NCBI GenBank assembly: GCA_946478975.1
Contig: CAMLEO010000001.1
Coordinates: 22,999-86,998, forward strand
DNA: 64,000 nt
Origin: an uncultured Steroidobacter sp.
GTDB taxonomy: Bacteria; Pseudomonadota; Gammaproteobacteria; Steroidobacterales; Steroidobacteraceae
Direction of reading: 5' to 3'
Position numbers and translations under genes: made by a program. Below the pieces are notes generated by a model that did not search any database, was not told where the DNA came from, and worked only from the letters and a program-made list of their open reading frames with translations. This document shows positions 47,105 to 56,107 of this stretch, piece after piece. Positions within the stretch are counted from its first letter, which is position 1, and each line of letters opens with the position of its first letter.

Positions 47105-49279
47105 TCACTGCGCGGACGCTTCCGTTCCGGCCGTCAGGCCGCGGGCTTCCAGCAGCGGGCCGATCTCCGGGCCCTTGCCGTAGAAGTCCTTGAAGATGGT
47201 CAGCGCATCGACGCTGAAGCCCTTGGACAGCACCTTGGAGCGCAGCAGGTCGCCGTTCTCGACCTTGAGCCCGCCGTGGGTTTTGAACCAGTGTTCCGTA
47301 TCGCGCGCCAGCACTTCGCTCCAGATGTAGGCGTAATACCCGGCCGAGTAGCCGATCGGGCTGGAGAAGATGTGCAGGAAGTAAGTGGAGCGATAGCGCG
47401 GCGGCACCGGCGCGAAGTCCACGCCCGCCTGCTTCAGCGCGTTCGCTTCGAACGCCTCGATCTCGTTCGCGGCCGGCGTCTTATCCGGCGACAGCTGATG
47501 ATAGGTCTGGTCGAGAATGGCCGCGGCCAGATATTCCGTCGTCGCGAAGCCCTGGTTGAATTTCCGCGAAGCGAGCACTTTATCCATCAGCTCCTTCGGC
47601 ATCTGCGCGCCGGTCTGATAATGCTTCGCGTAGTTCGCGAGCACACGCGGATCGGTGGCCCACATTTCGTTGTACTGCGACGGATACTCCACGAAATCGC
47701 GCGGCACGCTGGTGCCGGAGAATTTCGGATACTGCACGTTCGAGAACAAGCCATGCAGCGCGTGGCCGAACTCGTGGAATGCCGTGTTCACTTCATCCCA
47801 GGTCAGCAAGGTCGGCTGGCCGGCCGGCGACTTGGGAATATTGAGATTGTTGCTGACGACGGGCTTCTCTTTCATCAGCCGCGACTGTTCGACGTAGCTG
47901 TTCATCCACGCACCGCCGCGCTTGCTCGGCCGCGCATACCAGTCGACCAGAAACAAACCGAGCGGCGACTTGTCCTTGTCGAACACTTCGAACACGCGCA
48001 CGTCTTCCTGATACACCGGCAGGTCCTTGCGCTCTTTGAAGCTGATGCCGTAGAGCTGCGAGGCTGCGAACAGCACGCCGTCGACCAGCACGCGATTCAT
48101 TTCGAAATACGGGCGCACCTGCGACTCGTCGAACGCAAATTTCTTCGCGCGCACCTGCTCGGCATAGAAATCCCAATCCCACGCCTGCAGCTGGAACGAC
48201 GGTGCGTTATTGGCCTTCGCCTGCGCGTCGATGATCTGCTGCATCTCGGCAGCTTCGCGCCTGGCGTTTGCAACGGCGGCCGGTGCGAGTTGATGCAGCA
48301 TGCTGTTCACGGCGTCCGCGGTCAGCGCTGTTTCATCTTCGAGCACATACGCAGCGTGATTGGGATAGCCCAGCAGCTTCGCACGTTCGGCGCGCAGCTT
48401 GACGATATCCGCGAGCGCTTTGGTCGTGTTGAACTCGCCGCTCCAGCCGCGACCGATCGACGCCTTGAACAAACGCTCGCGCACGGCGCGATTCTTCAGC
48501 TGCGACAGCGGCGGCTGGCCGGTCGTGTTCAACAATGTGAGCACATACTTGCCTTCCTTGCCGCGAGTCTTGGCCGCTTCGGCAGCGACGGCGATCTGCT
48601 CATCGCTGAGGCCATCGAGCTCGGCACGATCGTCGATCACGATCGCGGCGGCGTTGTCGCCCTTGAGCACCAGCTGACGAAATTCGGTGGTGAGCGAAGA
48701 GATCTTCTCGTTCAGTGCGCGCAGCTCGGTCTTCTGCGCTTCGGTGAGATTCGCGCCTTCGCGTACGAACTGAGTGTGATATCGCTCCAGCAGGCGCAGC
48801 GACTCGGGATCGAGCTTCAGCGACTGGCGCTGCTCATAAAGCGTCTTCACGCGCGCGAACAGCTTCGGGTCCAGGAAGATCGCATCGCTGTGTGCGGACA
48901 GCTTCGGCGCCATGTCCGTCTGCGCCTGCTCGATCGCCGGATTGGTGTGCGAGGAGCTGAGATTGAAAAACACCGTCGAGGCGCGATTCAACAACTGGCC
49001 CGAGCGCTCCAGCGGCACGATGGTGTTCTCGAACGTCGGCGCGGCCTTGTTGTTGGCGATGGCGTCGACTTCCTTGCGCTGTTCGGTCATGCCCGCTTCG
49101 AGCGCCGGCACGAAGTCCTCGTTCTTGATCTTGTCGAACGGCGGCAGCTTGTACGCCAGCGTGCTCTCGTGGACGAATGGATTGTCGGGCGGCAGTTTCG
49201 CCGGGGCGGCAGTGGCATTCATGGTCATTCCAAGGGCTGCGGTCAGCAACGCGGCTGACAATGTTCCGGATGAAGGCAT
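47105..49279 (-). CDS. M3 family metallopeptidase, exported (Dcp-like)
   Basis: About 724 residues. A signal peptide (about 1-25, ending NATA) precedes a typical M3A peptidase. The zinc motif is HEFGHALHG near residue 490, with the third-ligand Glu in the following helix (FVEYPSQYNEMW); the C-terminal SPIGYSAGYYAYIWSEVLARD is characteristic of Dcp/oligopeptidase A. Family members cut short peptides, Dcp releasing C-terminal dipeptides. The ATG at 49279 places the signal peptide correctly; a longer reading to 49348 does not. A terminator follows. Confidence 0.92.
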   Translation of the reverse strand: MPSSGTLSAALLTAALGMTMNATAAPAKLPPDNPFVHESTLAYKLPPFDKIKNEDFVPALEAGMTEQRKEVDAIANNKAAPTFENTIVPLERSGQLLNRASTVFFNLSSSHTNPAIEQAQTDMAPKLSAHSDAIFLDPKLFARVKTLYEQRQSLKLDPESLRLLERYHTQFVREGANLTEAQKTELRALNEKISSLTTEFRQLVLKGDNAAAIVIDDRAELDGLSDEQIAVAAEAAKTRGKEGKYVLTLLNTTGQPPLSQLKNRAVRERLFKASIGRGWSGEFNTTKALADIVKLRAERAKLLGYPNHAAYVLEDETALTADAVNSMLHQLAPAAVANARREAAEMQQIIDAQAKANNAPSFQLQAWDWDFYAEQVRAKKFAFDESQVRPYFEMNRVLVDGVLFAASQLYGISFKERKDLPVYQEDVRVFEVFDKDKSPLGLFLVDWYARPSKRGGAWMNSYVEQSRLMKEKPVVSNNLNIPKSPAGQPTLLTWDEVNTAFHEFGHALHGLFSNVQYPKFSGTSVPRDFVEYPSQYNEMWATDPRVLANYAKHYQTGAQMPKELMDKVLASRKFNQGFATTEYLAAAILDQTYHQLSPDKTPAANEIEAFEANALKQAGVDFAPVPPRYRSTYFLHIFSSPIGYSAGYYAYIWSEVLARDTEHWFKTHGGLKVENGDLLRSKVLSKGFSVDALTIFKDFYGKGPEIGPLLEARGLTAGTEASAQ

Positions 49280-49406
49280 GGGTGTGATCTGTAAAGGAGT
49301 GCAGTGCGCAGAGTTACAAAAGCGCGTGCATTCCTCAAGCACTGCCACATGACGCGCACGTCAGAATCGAGTGGACAGAATATTTGTACACAATCGGCTC
49401 GCGAAA

Positions 49407-51149
49407 TCAGTGGGGCGGCGCCGTCCGGGACGGCGTGCTCGCCGGCAAGGTGTAGACCTCCTCGATCAATTTGCGGATTTCCTTGCGCGAAGCGTCCGGG
49501 TCGTCGCCCTCGTCGGTTTCGATTGCGGCCACCTTGTCGGCCAGCTCGTCGTCCTTGATGGCCTCGCGCAACCACTGCGACACCTCGTGACGCTGCAAAT
49601 GGAACAGCCAGGTGTCGTCGTCGACACCGTCGCCCAGTTCCATGAACGTGATGAGGTTCGGCGCGCGCAGCTTGAGCTTTCCTTCCGGCCCGCGGAAAAA
49701 GAAACTGCGGTCCTCGGGCAATTGACCTTCGGCGTATTTGCGCACGTGCCGGCGATGCTCGGCCTTGCTCGGCTCGAGCTTCAACAGCAGCGGCGGCGCC
49801 TTGGCCTTTGCGCTCCATAGCAGTGCGTCGCCTTGAGCGATCGTTTCCACCGGCGGCTCGACCATCGGCAGTTTGTTTGCTTGCGTGAACTCGTGCAGCA
49901 TCTGCCGCGGTTTGTCTCCTAGCATCACCATCGTATCCACTGAGTGGAGCAGCGACTTCGACAGCAGGCCGGGCGACACGCTCACGAACAGCACGCCTTC
50001 GAGTTGCTCCGGCATGGCCACATCCGTCGGCTGCCAGCTCGATGGCATGACGTGATGCGCTTCGTCGACGATCATCCAATGCGGCCGGCCCGTGTGTGAG
50101 CGCAGCTCGCGAATGCGTGCGAACAGCGTCAGGAAATATCGCGGCCGATCTTCGAACTTCACACCGAGCAGATTGATGACGGCGTTCTGGTCCGGCTTGG
50201 ACAGCAGCTGAATGCATTCGTCGATTTCCGGCGGATGATCGGCGCTGCCGACCACGACTGCGGATTCAACACTGTCGTAGTCGCCCTCGGGATCGATGAT
50301 ACAAAACGTATAGCCCTGCGCGCACAAGCGCTCCACCAAGCCGGCCGCGACGGTCGACTTGCCGCCGCCCGATGTGCCAGCGATCAGTGCGTTCACGCCG
50401 TAGGGAGAGAAGCGAACGGAAGAGCCGGCGTGCGTGGCGCCGAGCAGGATGTGATGGCGCGTGAGGAAGGGTTCCCGTGAGAACAAATCGTCCGCGAGCA
50501 TTTCCTCGATCAACTGTGTGACACCGGGTCCGTGCGTGGACTTGGTGACAAAGTCCGCTCGTTCCTTCACCGCAGGCAGCGCGTTCGCGACGGCGACGGC
50601 ACATTCGCAAATGCTCAGAAACGCATGATCGTTTTCTGCGTCGCCGACGCCCACGGCGTTGTGCACAGATAAATTGAGCTCGGTGAGTGCGGCCTTCAGT
50701 CCGCTCGCTTTGTTTACACCGGAGGGCAGGATCATGACTGCGCCTTTGTTGAATATGACTTGCAGCTCCAGCCCTTGATCGCGGATCACTTCGAGCACGG
50801 TCTTTTCGTGCGGCTCCCAGGTCGCGACGATAGTTTTACCGACGCTGATCGGCCCCACGCCGCGTGCACGCAACGCGTCCACGAATGCGGCGGAGGGTGC
50901 GTCGGCGAGTGCCTTGTGCTCTTTGGTTTTCGGGTAATAGAGCAGGCCGCCGTTCTCGGCGACGACGACATCGAACAAATCCAGCCGTGGAAATACCGAG
51001 ATCAGATCGGGCATCTCGCGGCCCGTGACCATGACGAGCTTGCGGCCCGATTCTTTCAGACGCGCGAGCGCGACAATCGTGGGCTCATCGACACCGCCAT
51101 GCGTGGCGATCGTGCCGTCGTAATCGGTGCACAGCGCGAGGTATCGCAT
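49407..51149 (-). CDS. HAD phosphatase fused to a HerA-like (DUF87) ATPase
   Basis: 580 residues. The first about 225 form a HAD-IIB-type domain: DxD motif DYDGT at residues 9-13, TGRE near 42, a Lys near 147 and GVGDAENDHAF at 167-177. From about 245 an additional-strand P-loop ATPase follows, with Walker A GTSGGGKST at 258-266, IIDPEGDYD near 284 and Walker B HWMIVDEAHH at 357-366. The HerA/VirB4-like half resembles DNA-pumping ATPases, but no nuclease or helicase partner lies nearby. The ATG at 51149 matches the HAD start; the frame is open further up. Fusion is within one continuous ORF, so it is not an assembly junction. Function unknown. Confidence 0.82.
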   Translation of the reverse strand: MRYLALCTDYDGTIATHGGVDEPTIVALARLKESGRKLVMVTGREMPDLISVFPRLDLFDVVVAENGGLLYYPKTKEHKALADAPSAAFVDALRARGVGPISVGKTIVATWEPHEKTVLEVIRDQGLELQVIFNKGAVMILPSGVNKASGLKAALTELNLSVHNAVGVGDAENDHAFLSICECAVAVANALPAVKERADFVTKSTHGPGVTQLIEEMLADDLFSREPFLTRHHILLGATHAGSSVRFSPYGVNALIAGTSGGGKSTVAAGLVERLCAQGYTFCIIDPEGDYDSVESAVVVGSADHPPEIDECIQLLSKPDQNAVINLLGVKFEDRPRYFLTLFARIRELRSHTGRPHWMIVDEAHHVMPSSWQPTDVAMPEQLEGVLFVSVSPGLLSKSLLHSVDTMVMLGDKPRQMLHEFTQANKLPMVEPPVETIAQGDALLWSAKAKAPPLLLKLEPSKAEHRRHVRKYAEGQLPEDRSFFFRGPEGKLKLRAPNLITFMELGDGVDDDTWLFHLQRHEVSQWLREAIKDDELADKVAAIETDEGDDPDASRKEIRKLIEEVYTLPASTPSRTAPPH

Positions 51150-51246
51150 AGGGACGCTCTCGACTTCGGGGCCGCCAGTCGAGGGAACGCCGGATTGGAA
51201 TTCGAGGTTCCTGGCGCCGGTGTAGAGCAAATACGGAGGCGCCTCG

Positions 51247-52392
51247 CTACCTCTTCTTGGCGTAAGCCTTCGCTTCCTGGCCCACGATCTCGATGAGATT
51301 GCCCATCGCAACATTCGCGTCGATCAGGTGCAGGCCCCATTCCTTGCGAACCTGTCCTTCATAAATCACGTCGCCGACGATCTCATCGGTGCGCGGATCG
51401 GCCGGATCGGCGTTGACCTCGATCGCAAGATACGAACCCGCGTCGCTCTCGACGCACTGTGCCGTGAGCAGACCGGGAACGCTGACGAACGGCGTATCGA
51501 TCGTCTTGCCTGTGACCCACGGCTTGGGGTCTGCGGACGAGGTGCTGACTCCGTTCTGGCCCGCCGACAGATAGGCATGCAAATCTTTGCTGCCCGTCAG
51601 CGCTGCAGGATTCACGCACGCCGCGACCATGCCTTCCTCCGGCACGCGACCGAAACGCGAGTTCGCAGGCGGCGGCGAGTCTTCGCGGAAAGAAACATAC
51701 GAAATCACACAGCCCGTCTGAGAAGCGGACTTGCACAACGGCATGCTCTTGAACGCTCCACCAACGTCTTTGCCTCTTGGCACCGCCACGTTGGTTCCGA
51801 GCAGCAGCGCCGAAACGATCTGCGACTGGATCGGCTTGCCGTCGATCTCGCGCTTGATGAGCTGCGTCAGCATGCCCGAGCCCTGCGAGTGGCCGATCAA
51901 AACAACGCCGCGACCTTTGTTGTCGTGCTCCAGGTAGTAGCGCCATGCGGCGACCACGTCCTCATACGCGAGCACTCGATCGGCCGTCATCGGCTGGCCG
52001 TTCAGCGCGGACCGCAGGCCCGTCAAGGTGATTTGACGATACAGCGGTGCATACAACTTGCACTGCGAACCGAAGCGAGCGAACTGCGCACGGACCACGC
52101 CGTGCTCTTCCGGCCCGGCGGTCATGTCGCTGTTCGGCGTGGCGTCGCGCGAGACTGTTGGATAAACATAGAAACAATCGATGGGCGCCTTCGGGTTGGC
52201 CTTGAACTCTTCGCGAGTGAGCTTGCCGTCGGCGGCAACCACGGTGGTGGAGAGGTCCACTGTGCACGAGTCGGTGCGCCCGGGGCGGCACAACCATGTT
52301 TCATCTTTGCTGTAATCGATGGGACCGTCGGCGAGCGCAGTCGCGCCAGCTAACAATCCCCACACTGCGAGCGCTCTGATGACGACGTTCAT
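51247..52392 (-). CDS. DUF3089 alpha/beta-hydrolase, exported
   Basis: 381 residues. A signal peptide (about 1-22) precedes a lipase-like domain: CFYVYPTVSRD near residue 73 and the nucleophile elbow GHSQGSGML near 167 are hallmarks of DUF3089. Esterase or lipase activity is likely from the family; the substrate is unknown. The gene ends 98 bases upstream of the HAD-ATPase start on the same strand and may be co-transcribed with it, although no functional link is evident. Confidence 0.85.
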   Translation of the reverse strand: MNVVIRALAVWGLLAGATALADGPIDYSKDETWLCRPGRTDSCTVDLSTTVVAADGKLTREEFKANPKAPIDCFYVYPTVSRDATPNSDMTAGPEEHGVVRAQFARFGSQCKLYAPLYRQITLTGLRSALNGQPMTADRVLAYEDVVAAWRYYLEHDNKGRGVVLIGHSQGSGMLTQLIKREIDGKPIQSQIVSALLLGTNVAVPRGKDVGGAFKSMPLCKSASQTGCVISYVSFREDSPPPANSRFGRVPEEGMVAACVNPAALTGSKDLHAYLSAGQNGVSTSSADPKPWVTGKTIDTPFVSVPGLLTAQCVESDAGSYLAIEVNADPADPRTDEIVGDVIYEGQVRKEWGLHLIDANVAMGNLIEIVGQEAKAYAKKR

Positions 52393-52588
52393 GACCATGC
52401 TCCGTGAACTGGCGAATCCATGAGGGAGTCACATTAACCGTGCTCGCGCAGCGTTCCGTAAAAGAAAGGTCAAAGCAAGGGGCGGGCGAGGCCGCACAGT
52501 GGAAGGCGCTGCGCACGGGGGATGTGTCATCATTGGGGCGAAGTCTGCGCCGCAGGCTTCGCCTTCCATGTCTGCATCGGAGATCGCC

Positions 52589-53047
52589 ATGAATCGCCGC
52601 CAGGCCCTGCTCGGGTTGTTCGCCTTACCCGCAGTCGCAAAAGTTGCCACGGCCGCAGCCACTGCGCCCACAGTGGTCGTCAACAAGACGCCGTCCTGCG
52701 GCTGCTGTGGCGCGTGGGTCAAACATTTGCAGTCGGCCGGCTTCACGGTTCAGGTGAACAACCTGGAGAATCTCGCGCCGATCAAAGAGCGCGTCGGGGT
52801 GCCGTTCGGCATGGGCTCGTGTCACACGGCCGAGGTCGATGGTTACTTCGTCGAAGGTCACGTGCCGGCGGAGGACATCAAGCGCCTGCTGCGCGAACGC
52901 CCCAAGGCGAAGGGCCTCACCGTGCCCGGCATGCCCGCCGGCTCGCCCGGCATGGAAGTGCCATCAGGACGCGTCGATCGCTACGACGTGCTGCTGGTCG
53001 GCACCGACGGCAAAACTTCCGTGTTCGCCACGCACGGCGACAAGTAA
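52589..53047 (+). CDS. DUF411 metal-binding protein
   Basis: 152 residues. An RR-containing signal (MNRRQALLGLFALPAVAKVATAA, read in two parts) could direct Tat or Sec export. The mature protein begins VVVNKTPSCGCCGAWVKHL, the cysteine motif of DUF411, then PFGMGSCHTAEVDGYFVEGHVP and AKGLTVPGMPAGSPGME, where Met, His and Cys could bind copper. DUF411 proteins are often encoded in copper or metal resistance loci; no such partner is here. The ATG at 52589 has GGAG six bases upstream; ATGs at 52568 and 52499 are alternatives. Confidence 0.85.
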   Translation: MNRRQALLGLFALPAVAKVATAAATAPTVVVNKTPSCGCCGAWVKHLQSAGFTVQVNNLENLAPIKERVGVPFGMGSCHTAEVDGYFVEGHVPAEDIKRLLRERPKAKGLTVPGMPAGSPGMEVPSGRVDRYDVLLVGTDGKTSVFATHGDK

Positions 53048-53136
53048 CGGCTGCGTGCCTCAGCTCCGGTGCGAGCTTCTCATTCTGCAATGGGGCGCCG
53101 CAGGCGCCCCAAATCACTCTGTGGTCGAGCAAACAA

Positions 53137-53934
53137 ATGAAATTCTACTCCTGGAACGTCAACGGCATCCGGGCCGTGGTCAAGAAGGGCACCTTTCAAA
53201 CATTCATCAAGGAGCACAAGCCCGACGTGCTGTGCCTGCAGGAGACCAAGGCTGAGCGCGGCCAAGCCGAAGTCGATCTGCCGGGCTACCACGAGTATTG
53301 GAACTCAGCCGTGAAAAAGGGCTACTCGGGCACGGCGATTTTTTCCAAGACCGAGCCGCTCAACGTGATCAACGGGTTTCCCAAGGAGTTCGCCAAGAAA
53401 TTCTCCTTCGCCGACGAGCTGAGCCGCGACGCCGGAGAGGAAGGTCGTGTGATCACGGCCGAGTACGAAAAGTTTTTCGTCGTGACGGTGTACACGCCGA
53501 ACGCCAAGGACGATCTGAGCCGCCTGCCGCTGCGACACAAACATTGGGACCCTGCGTTCCTCGCTTATTGCAAACAACTGGAGAAAAAGAAGCCGGTGCT
53601 GTTCTGCGGCGACCTGAACGTCGCGCACACCGAGCTCGACCTTGCGAATCCGAAGCCGAATCGCGGCAAGAAGGGCTTCACCGAAGAGGAGCGTGAAGGC
53701 TTCCAAAACTTTCTCGACGCCGGTTTCGTCGATACGTTTCGAATGTTCACCGAAGGCAACGGGCACTACTCGTGGTGGAGCAACTTCTCCAATGCCCGCG
53801 CGCGGAATGTGGGATGGAGAATCGATTACTGGCTGGTGTCAGGGGCGCTGCGCGCCAAGGTGAAGAAGGCGGAGATTCACGCGGATGTGATGGGCAGCGA
53901 CCACTGCCCGGTCAGCGTGACTGTCTCCATCTAA
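53137..53934 (+). CDS. xthA: Exodeoxyribonuclease III / AP endonuclease
   Basis: 265 residues. It cleaves abasic sites and degrades 3' ends in base-excision repair. Features are the family start MKFYSWNVNGIRA, LCLQETKAE near residue 33 (metal-binding Glu), VYTPNA near 110, CGDLNVAHTELDL near 149, and GWRIDYWLVS with SDHCPVSV at the C-terminus (catalytic Asp-His). The first Met of the fold at 53137 is taken as start; the frame stays open for 205 codons upstream only as a shadow of DUF411. Confidence 0.94.
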   Translation: MKFYSWNVNGIRAVVKKGTFQTFIKEHKPDVLCLQETKAERGQAEVDLPGYHEYWNSAVKKGYSGTAIFSKTEPLNVINGFPKEFAKKFSFADELSRDAGEEGRVITAEYEKFFVVTVYTPNAKDDLSRLPLRHKHWDPAFLAYCKQLEKKKPVLFCGDLNVAHTELDLANPKPNRGKKGFTEEEREGFQNFLDAGFVDTFRMFTEGNGHYSWWSNFSNARARNVGWRIDYWLVSGALRAKVKKAEIHADVMGSDHCPVSVTVSI

Positions 53935-53965
53935 CTACGCTTCAGGTATTTCCGTAGGTACTGAA

Positions 53966-53987
53966 CCCGGACTGAAACAAGTCCGGG
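53966..53987 (+). terminator. Hairpin after xthA
   Basis: CCCGGACT (53966-53973) and AGTCCGGG (53980-53987) form a perfect 8-bp stem with a GAAACA loop, 32 bases after the xthA stop. No T-run follows, so it may act as a transcript end stabiliser or a weak terminator. Confidence 0.5.
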
Positions 53988-54070
53988 CCATCTGTATTGC
54001 TTCGTTACAGTGTTTTACAGATCCCGCTTGCAGACTCCGCCGCACATCCACCTCGCGGAGAGCTGCAAGC

Positions 54071-54964
54071 ATGAAGAGCGCGCACATCGACGATCACGAC
54101 CTCGGCCTGCAACGCGACCTGGAACAGATTGCAGCGCTGAAGCAGCGACGACGTGTGCTCGGCATGATGCTCTCCGGCAGCGCTCTGCTGATCGCCGGCT
54201 GCAACGGCGACGACAGCTCTTCGACTTCCACGACCTCGACGTCGGGATCGAGCGACTCGTCGTCAGGCAGCGGTTCGAGCAGCGGCTCCACCAGCAGTGG
54301 CACCTGCAACGTCGCCGCGTCGGAAACAAACGGGCCGTATCCTTCCGACGGTTCGAACACTGTGAACGGTCAGGTATCGAACGTGCTCACTGCCAGCGGC
54401 GTCGTTCGCAGTGACATTCGCAGCAGCTTCGGCAGCTCGACAACAGTCGCGCCCGGCGTGCCGCTGACGCTCACATTGACGCTGCTCAATTCAAACAATC
54501 TGTGCGCGCCGCTCGCCGGCTATGCAATTTACATCTGGCATTGCACGCGGGACGGTTTGTATTCGTTGTATTCCAGCACCGTGCAGAACGAGAACTTCCT
54601 GCGCGGCGTGCAGGTGGCGGATGCGAATGGGCAGGTGACGTTTACGACGATTTTCCCGGGCTGCTATTCGGGCCGGTATCCGCACATTCATTTTGAAATT
54701 TATCCGAGCCTGTCGATGGCGACGCTGTACACCAACCGCGTGCTCACCTCGCAAATGGCCATGGCGCGCGATGTTTGCAGCACCGTGTATTCGGGCGCGT
54801 CGGGCTACAGTGCGAGTGTGAGCAATCTGGCGAATGTCACGATTGCGAGCGACAACGTGTTCGGCGACAACACAACCGCGCAGATGGCGGCGATGACGCC
54901 GGCGCTGTCGGGCGATATCACCAATGGTTACACCGGCATGCTGAGCATCGGCGTGCCGGCCTGA
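54071..54964 (+). CDS. Intradiol ring-cleavage dioxygenase-like lipoprotein
   Basis: 297 residues. The N-terminus has QRRRVLGMMLSGSALLIAGC near residues 24-43, a twin-arginine-like signal with lipobox IAGC, followed by a Ser/Gly/Thr linker (about 48-78) and a protocatechuate-dioxygenase-like domain: AIYIWHCTRDGLYS near 150, then FLRGVQVADANGQVTF and IFPGCYSGRYPHIHFEIY near 195-215, which hold the usual Tyr/His iron ligands. Exported intradiol-dioxygenase-like proteins are known but their substrates are mostly unknown. No aromatic catabolism genes are adjacent. Confidence 0.82.
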   Translation: MKSAHIDDHDLGLQRDLEQIAALKQRRRVLGMMLSGSALLIAGCNGDDSSSTSTTSTSGSSDSSSGSGSSSGSTSSGTCNVAASETNGPYPSDGSNTVNGQVSNVLTASGVVRSDIRSSFGSSTTVAPGVPLTLTLTLLNSNNLCAPLAGYAIYIWHCTRDGLYSLYSSTVQNENFLRGVQVADANGQVTFTTIFPGCYSGRYPHIHFEIYPSLSMATLYTNRVLTSQMAMARDVCSTVYSGASGYSASVSNLANVTIASDNVFGDNTTAQMAAMTPALSGDITNGYTGMLSIGVPA

Positions 54965-54988
54965 TGCAACAGCCTACGTTTCGGCGTT

Positions 54989-55143
54989 GGCGAGCTGGGT
55001 GAGATATCTCTCACCGGCGGCTTGGCTCCAGCAGGGATGCTGGGCCCAGCAGCAGCTCCAGGGATGGAACACATACGGTCCGCGCGTTAGCACGGACAAG
55101 GGTGGTGCGCGGCGCCGGGGAGAGATATCTCACCCAGCTCGCC
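54989..55143. repeat. MITE-like element with 31-bp inverted ends
   Basis: Left arm 54989-55019 and right arm 55113-55143 are inverted copies with a single mismatch; the first 24 bases are identical (core GAGCTGGGTGAGATATCTC). Inside are the 12-bp palindrome GCTGGGCCCAGC (55040-55051) and a hairpin GTCCG-CGC-GTTA-GCA-CGGAC (55078-55097). It fills the gap between two convergent genes and has no coding capacity. Its GTTA-loop hairpin resembles that in the element at 45130-45591. Confidence 0.75.
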
Positions 55144-55170
55144 GACGCGAGCCACCCACGCCTTCCATTC

Positions 55171-55947
55171 CTATTTCTCGACGAAAGCCCGCTCGATCAC
55201 GTAATCGCCGGGGGCGCCGATGTGCGGCGAAATCTCGAAGCCGCGTGCGTCCAGGATGGCCGAGCTGTCTTTGAGCATCGACGGGCTGCCGCAGATCATC
55301 ACGCGATCGTCTTCCTTGTTGAGCGCCGGCAGGCCAATCGCTTCGAACAGCTTGCCGCTTTCGATCAGATCGGTGAGACGGCCGCGATTGCGGAACGGCT
55401 CGCGCGTGACGGTCGGGTAGTAGATCAGCTGCTTGCTCACCAGCTCGCCGAGATGTTCGTCCTTCGGCAGCACGTGAGTCAGATATTCCTCGTACGCGAG
55501 CTCGCTGATCTGGCGCACGCTGTGCACGAGCACGATCTTCTCGAAGCGCTCGTACATCTCCGGATCCTTCACCAGGCTCAGGAACGGCGCGAGCCCGGTG
55601 CCGGAGCTCAGCAGATACAAATGTTTGCCCGGCCGCAGGTCATGCAGCAGCAGCGAACCGGTCGGCTTGCGGCTCACCAGCACTTCCTGCCCCGGCTGCA
55701 GATGCTGCAGGCGAGAAGTGAGCGCACCGTTCTGCACCTTGATGCTGAAGAACTCCAGGTGCTCCTCGTGATTGGCGCTCGCGATGCTATAGGCGCGCAG
55801 CAACGGCTTGCCGTCGACCTGCAGGCCCATCATCACAAACTGCCCGTTCTCGAAGCGCAGCCCGGGATTGCGGGTGGTGGTGAAACTGAACAGCGTGTCG
55901 TTCCAATGACGGACGTTGAGGACGCGTTCGGTATTGAAGCTCGACAT
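55171..55947 (-). CDS. fpr: Ferredoxin--NADP+ reductase
   Basis: 258 residues. An FAD enzyme passing electrons between NADPH and ferredoxin or flavodoxin. FAD-binding RAYSIASANHEE is near residue 51, the NADP domain begins LYLLSSGTGLAPFLSLVKD near 108, VHSVRQISELAYEEYL near 140, MICGSPSML near 218, and the C-terminal YVIERAFVEK is close to the bacterial FPR ending VEKAFVEK. The ATG at 55947 gives the family N-terminus (MSSFNTERVLNVRHW); the reading frame upstream is only a shadow of the YjjJ gene. Confidence 0.93.
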   Translation of the reverse strand: MSSFNTERVLNVRHWNDTLFSFTTTRNPGLRFENGQFVMMGLQVDGKPLLRAYSIASANHEEHLEFFSIKVQNGALTSRLQHLQPGQEVLVSRKPTGSLLLHDLRPGKHLYLLSSGTGLAPFLSLVKDPEMYERFEKIVLVHSVRQISELAYEEYLTHVLPKDEHLGELVSKQLIYYPTVTREPFRNRGRLTDLIESGKLFEAIGLPALNKEDDRVMICGSPSMLKDSSAILDARGFEISPHIGAPGDYVIERAFVEK

Positions 55948-56107
55948 AAGGACCCTGAAGTTCTCTTGGCTGCGCAAATCAGCCGGTCGCGGACGCTCCG
56001 CGGGATGCGAAGCATAACGTCCCGCGCGGCAATCGCTTCGGCCAAAAGAGAATAACGAAATTACGCCGGCGTAGACCCCGGAAAACCCCTTGTGAAGCAG
56101 GGGGTTA

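Noticed and set aside
47006..49258. 750-codon open frame on the plus strand opposite the M3 peptidase
   Set aside because: The minus-strand frame has a signal peptide and the full M3 zinc motif; the opposite frame is rich in Arg/His/Leu with no recognisable domain, as expected for antisense of a GC-rich gene.
52522..53136. Apparent 205-residue N-terminal extension of exonuclease III
   Set aside because: It is the out-of-frame shadow of the DUF411 gene; the family N-terminus begins exactly at the ATG at 53137.
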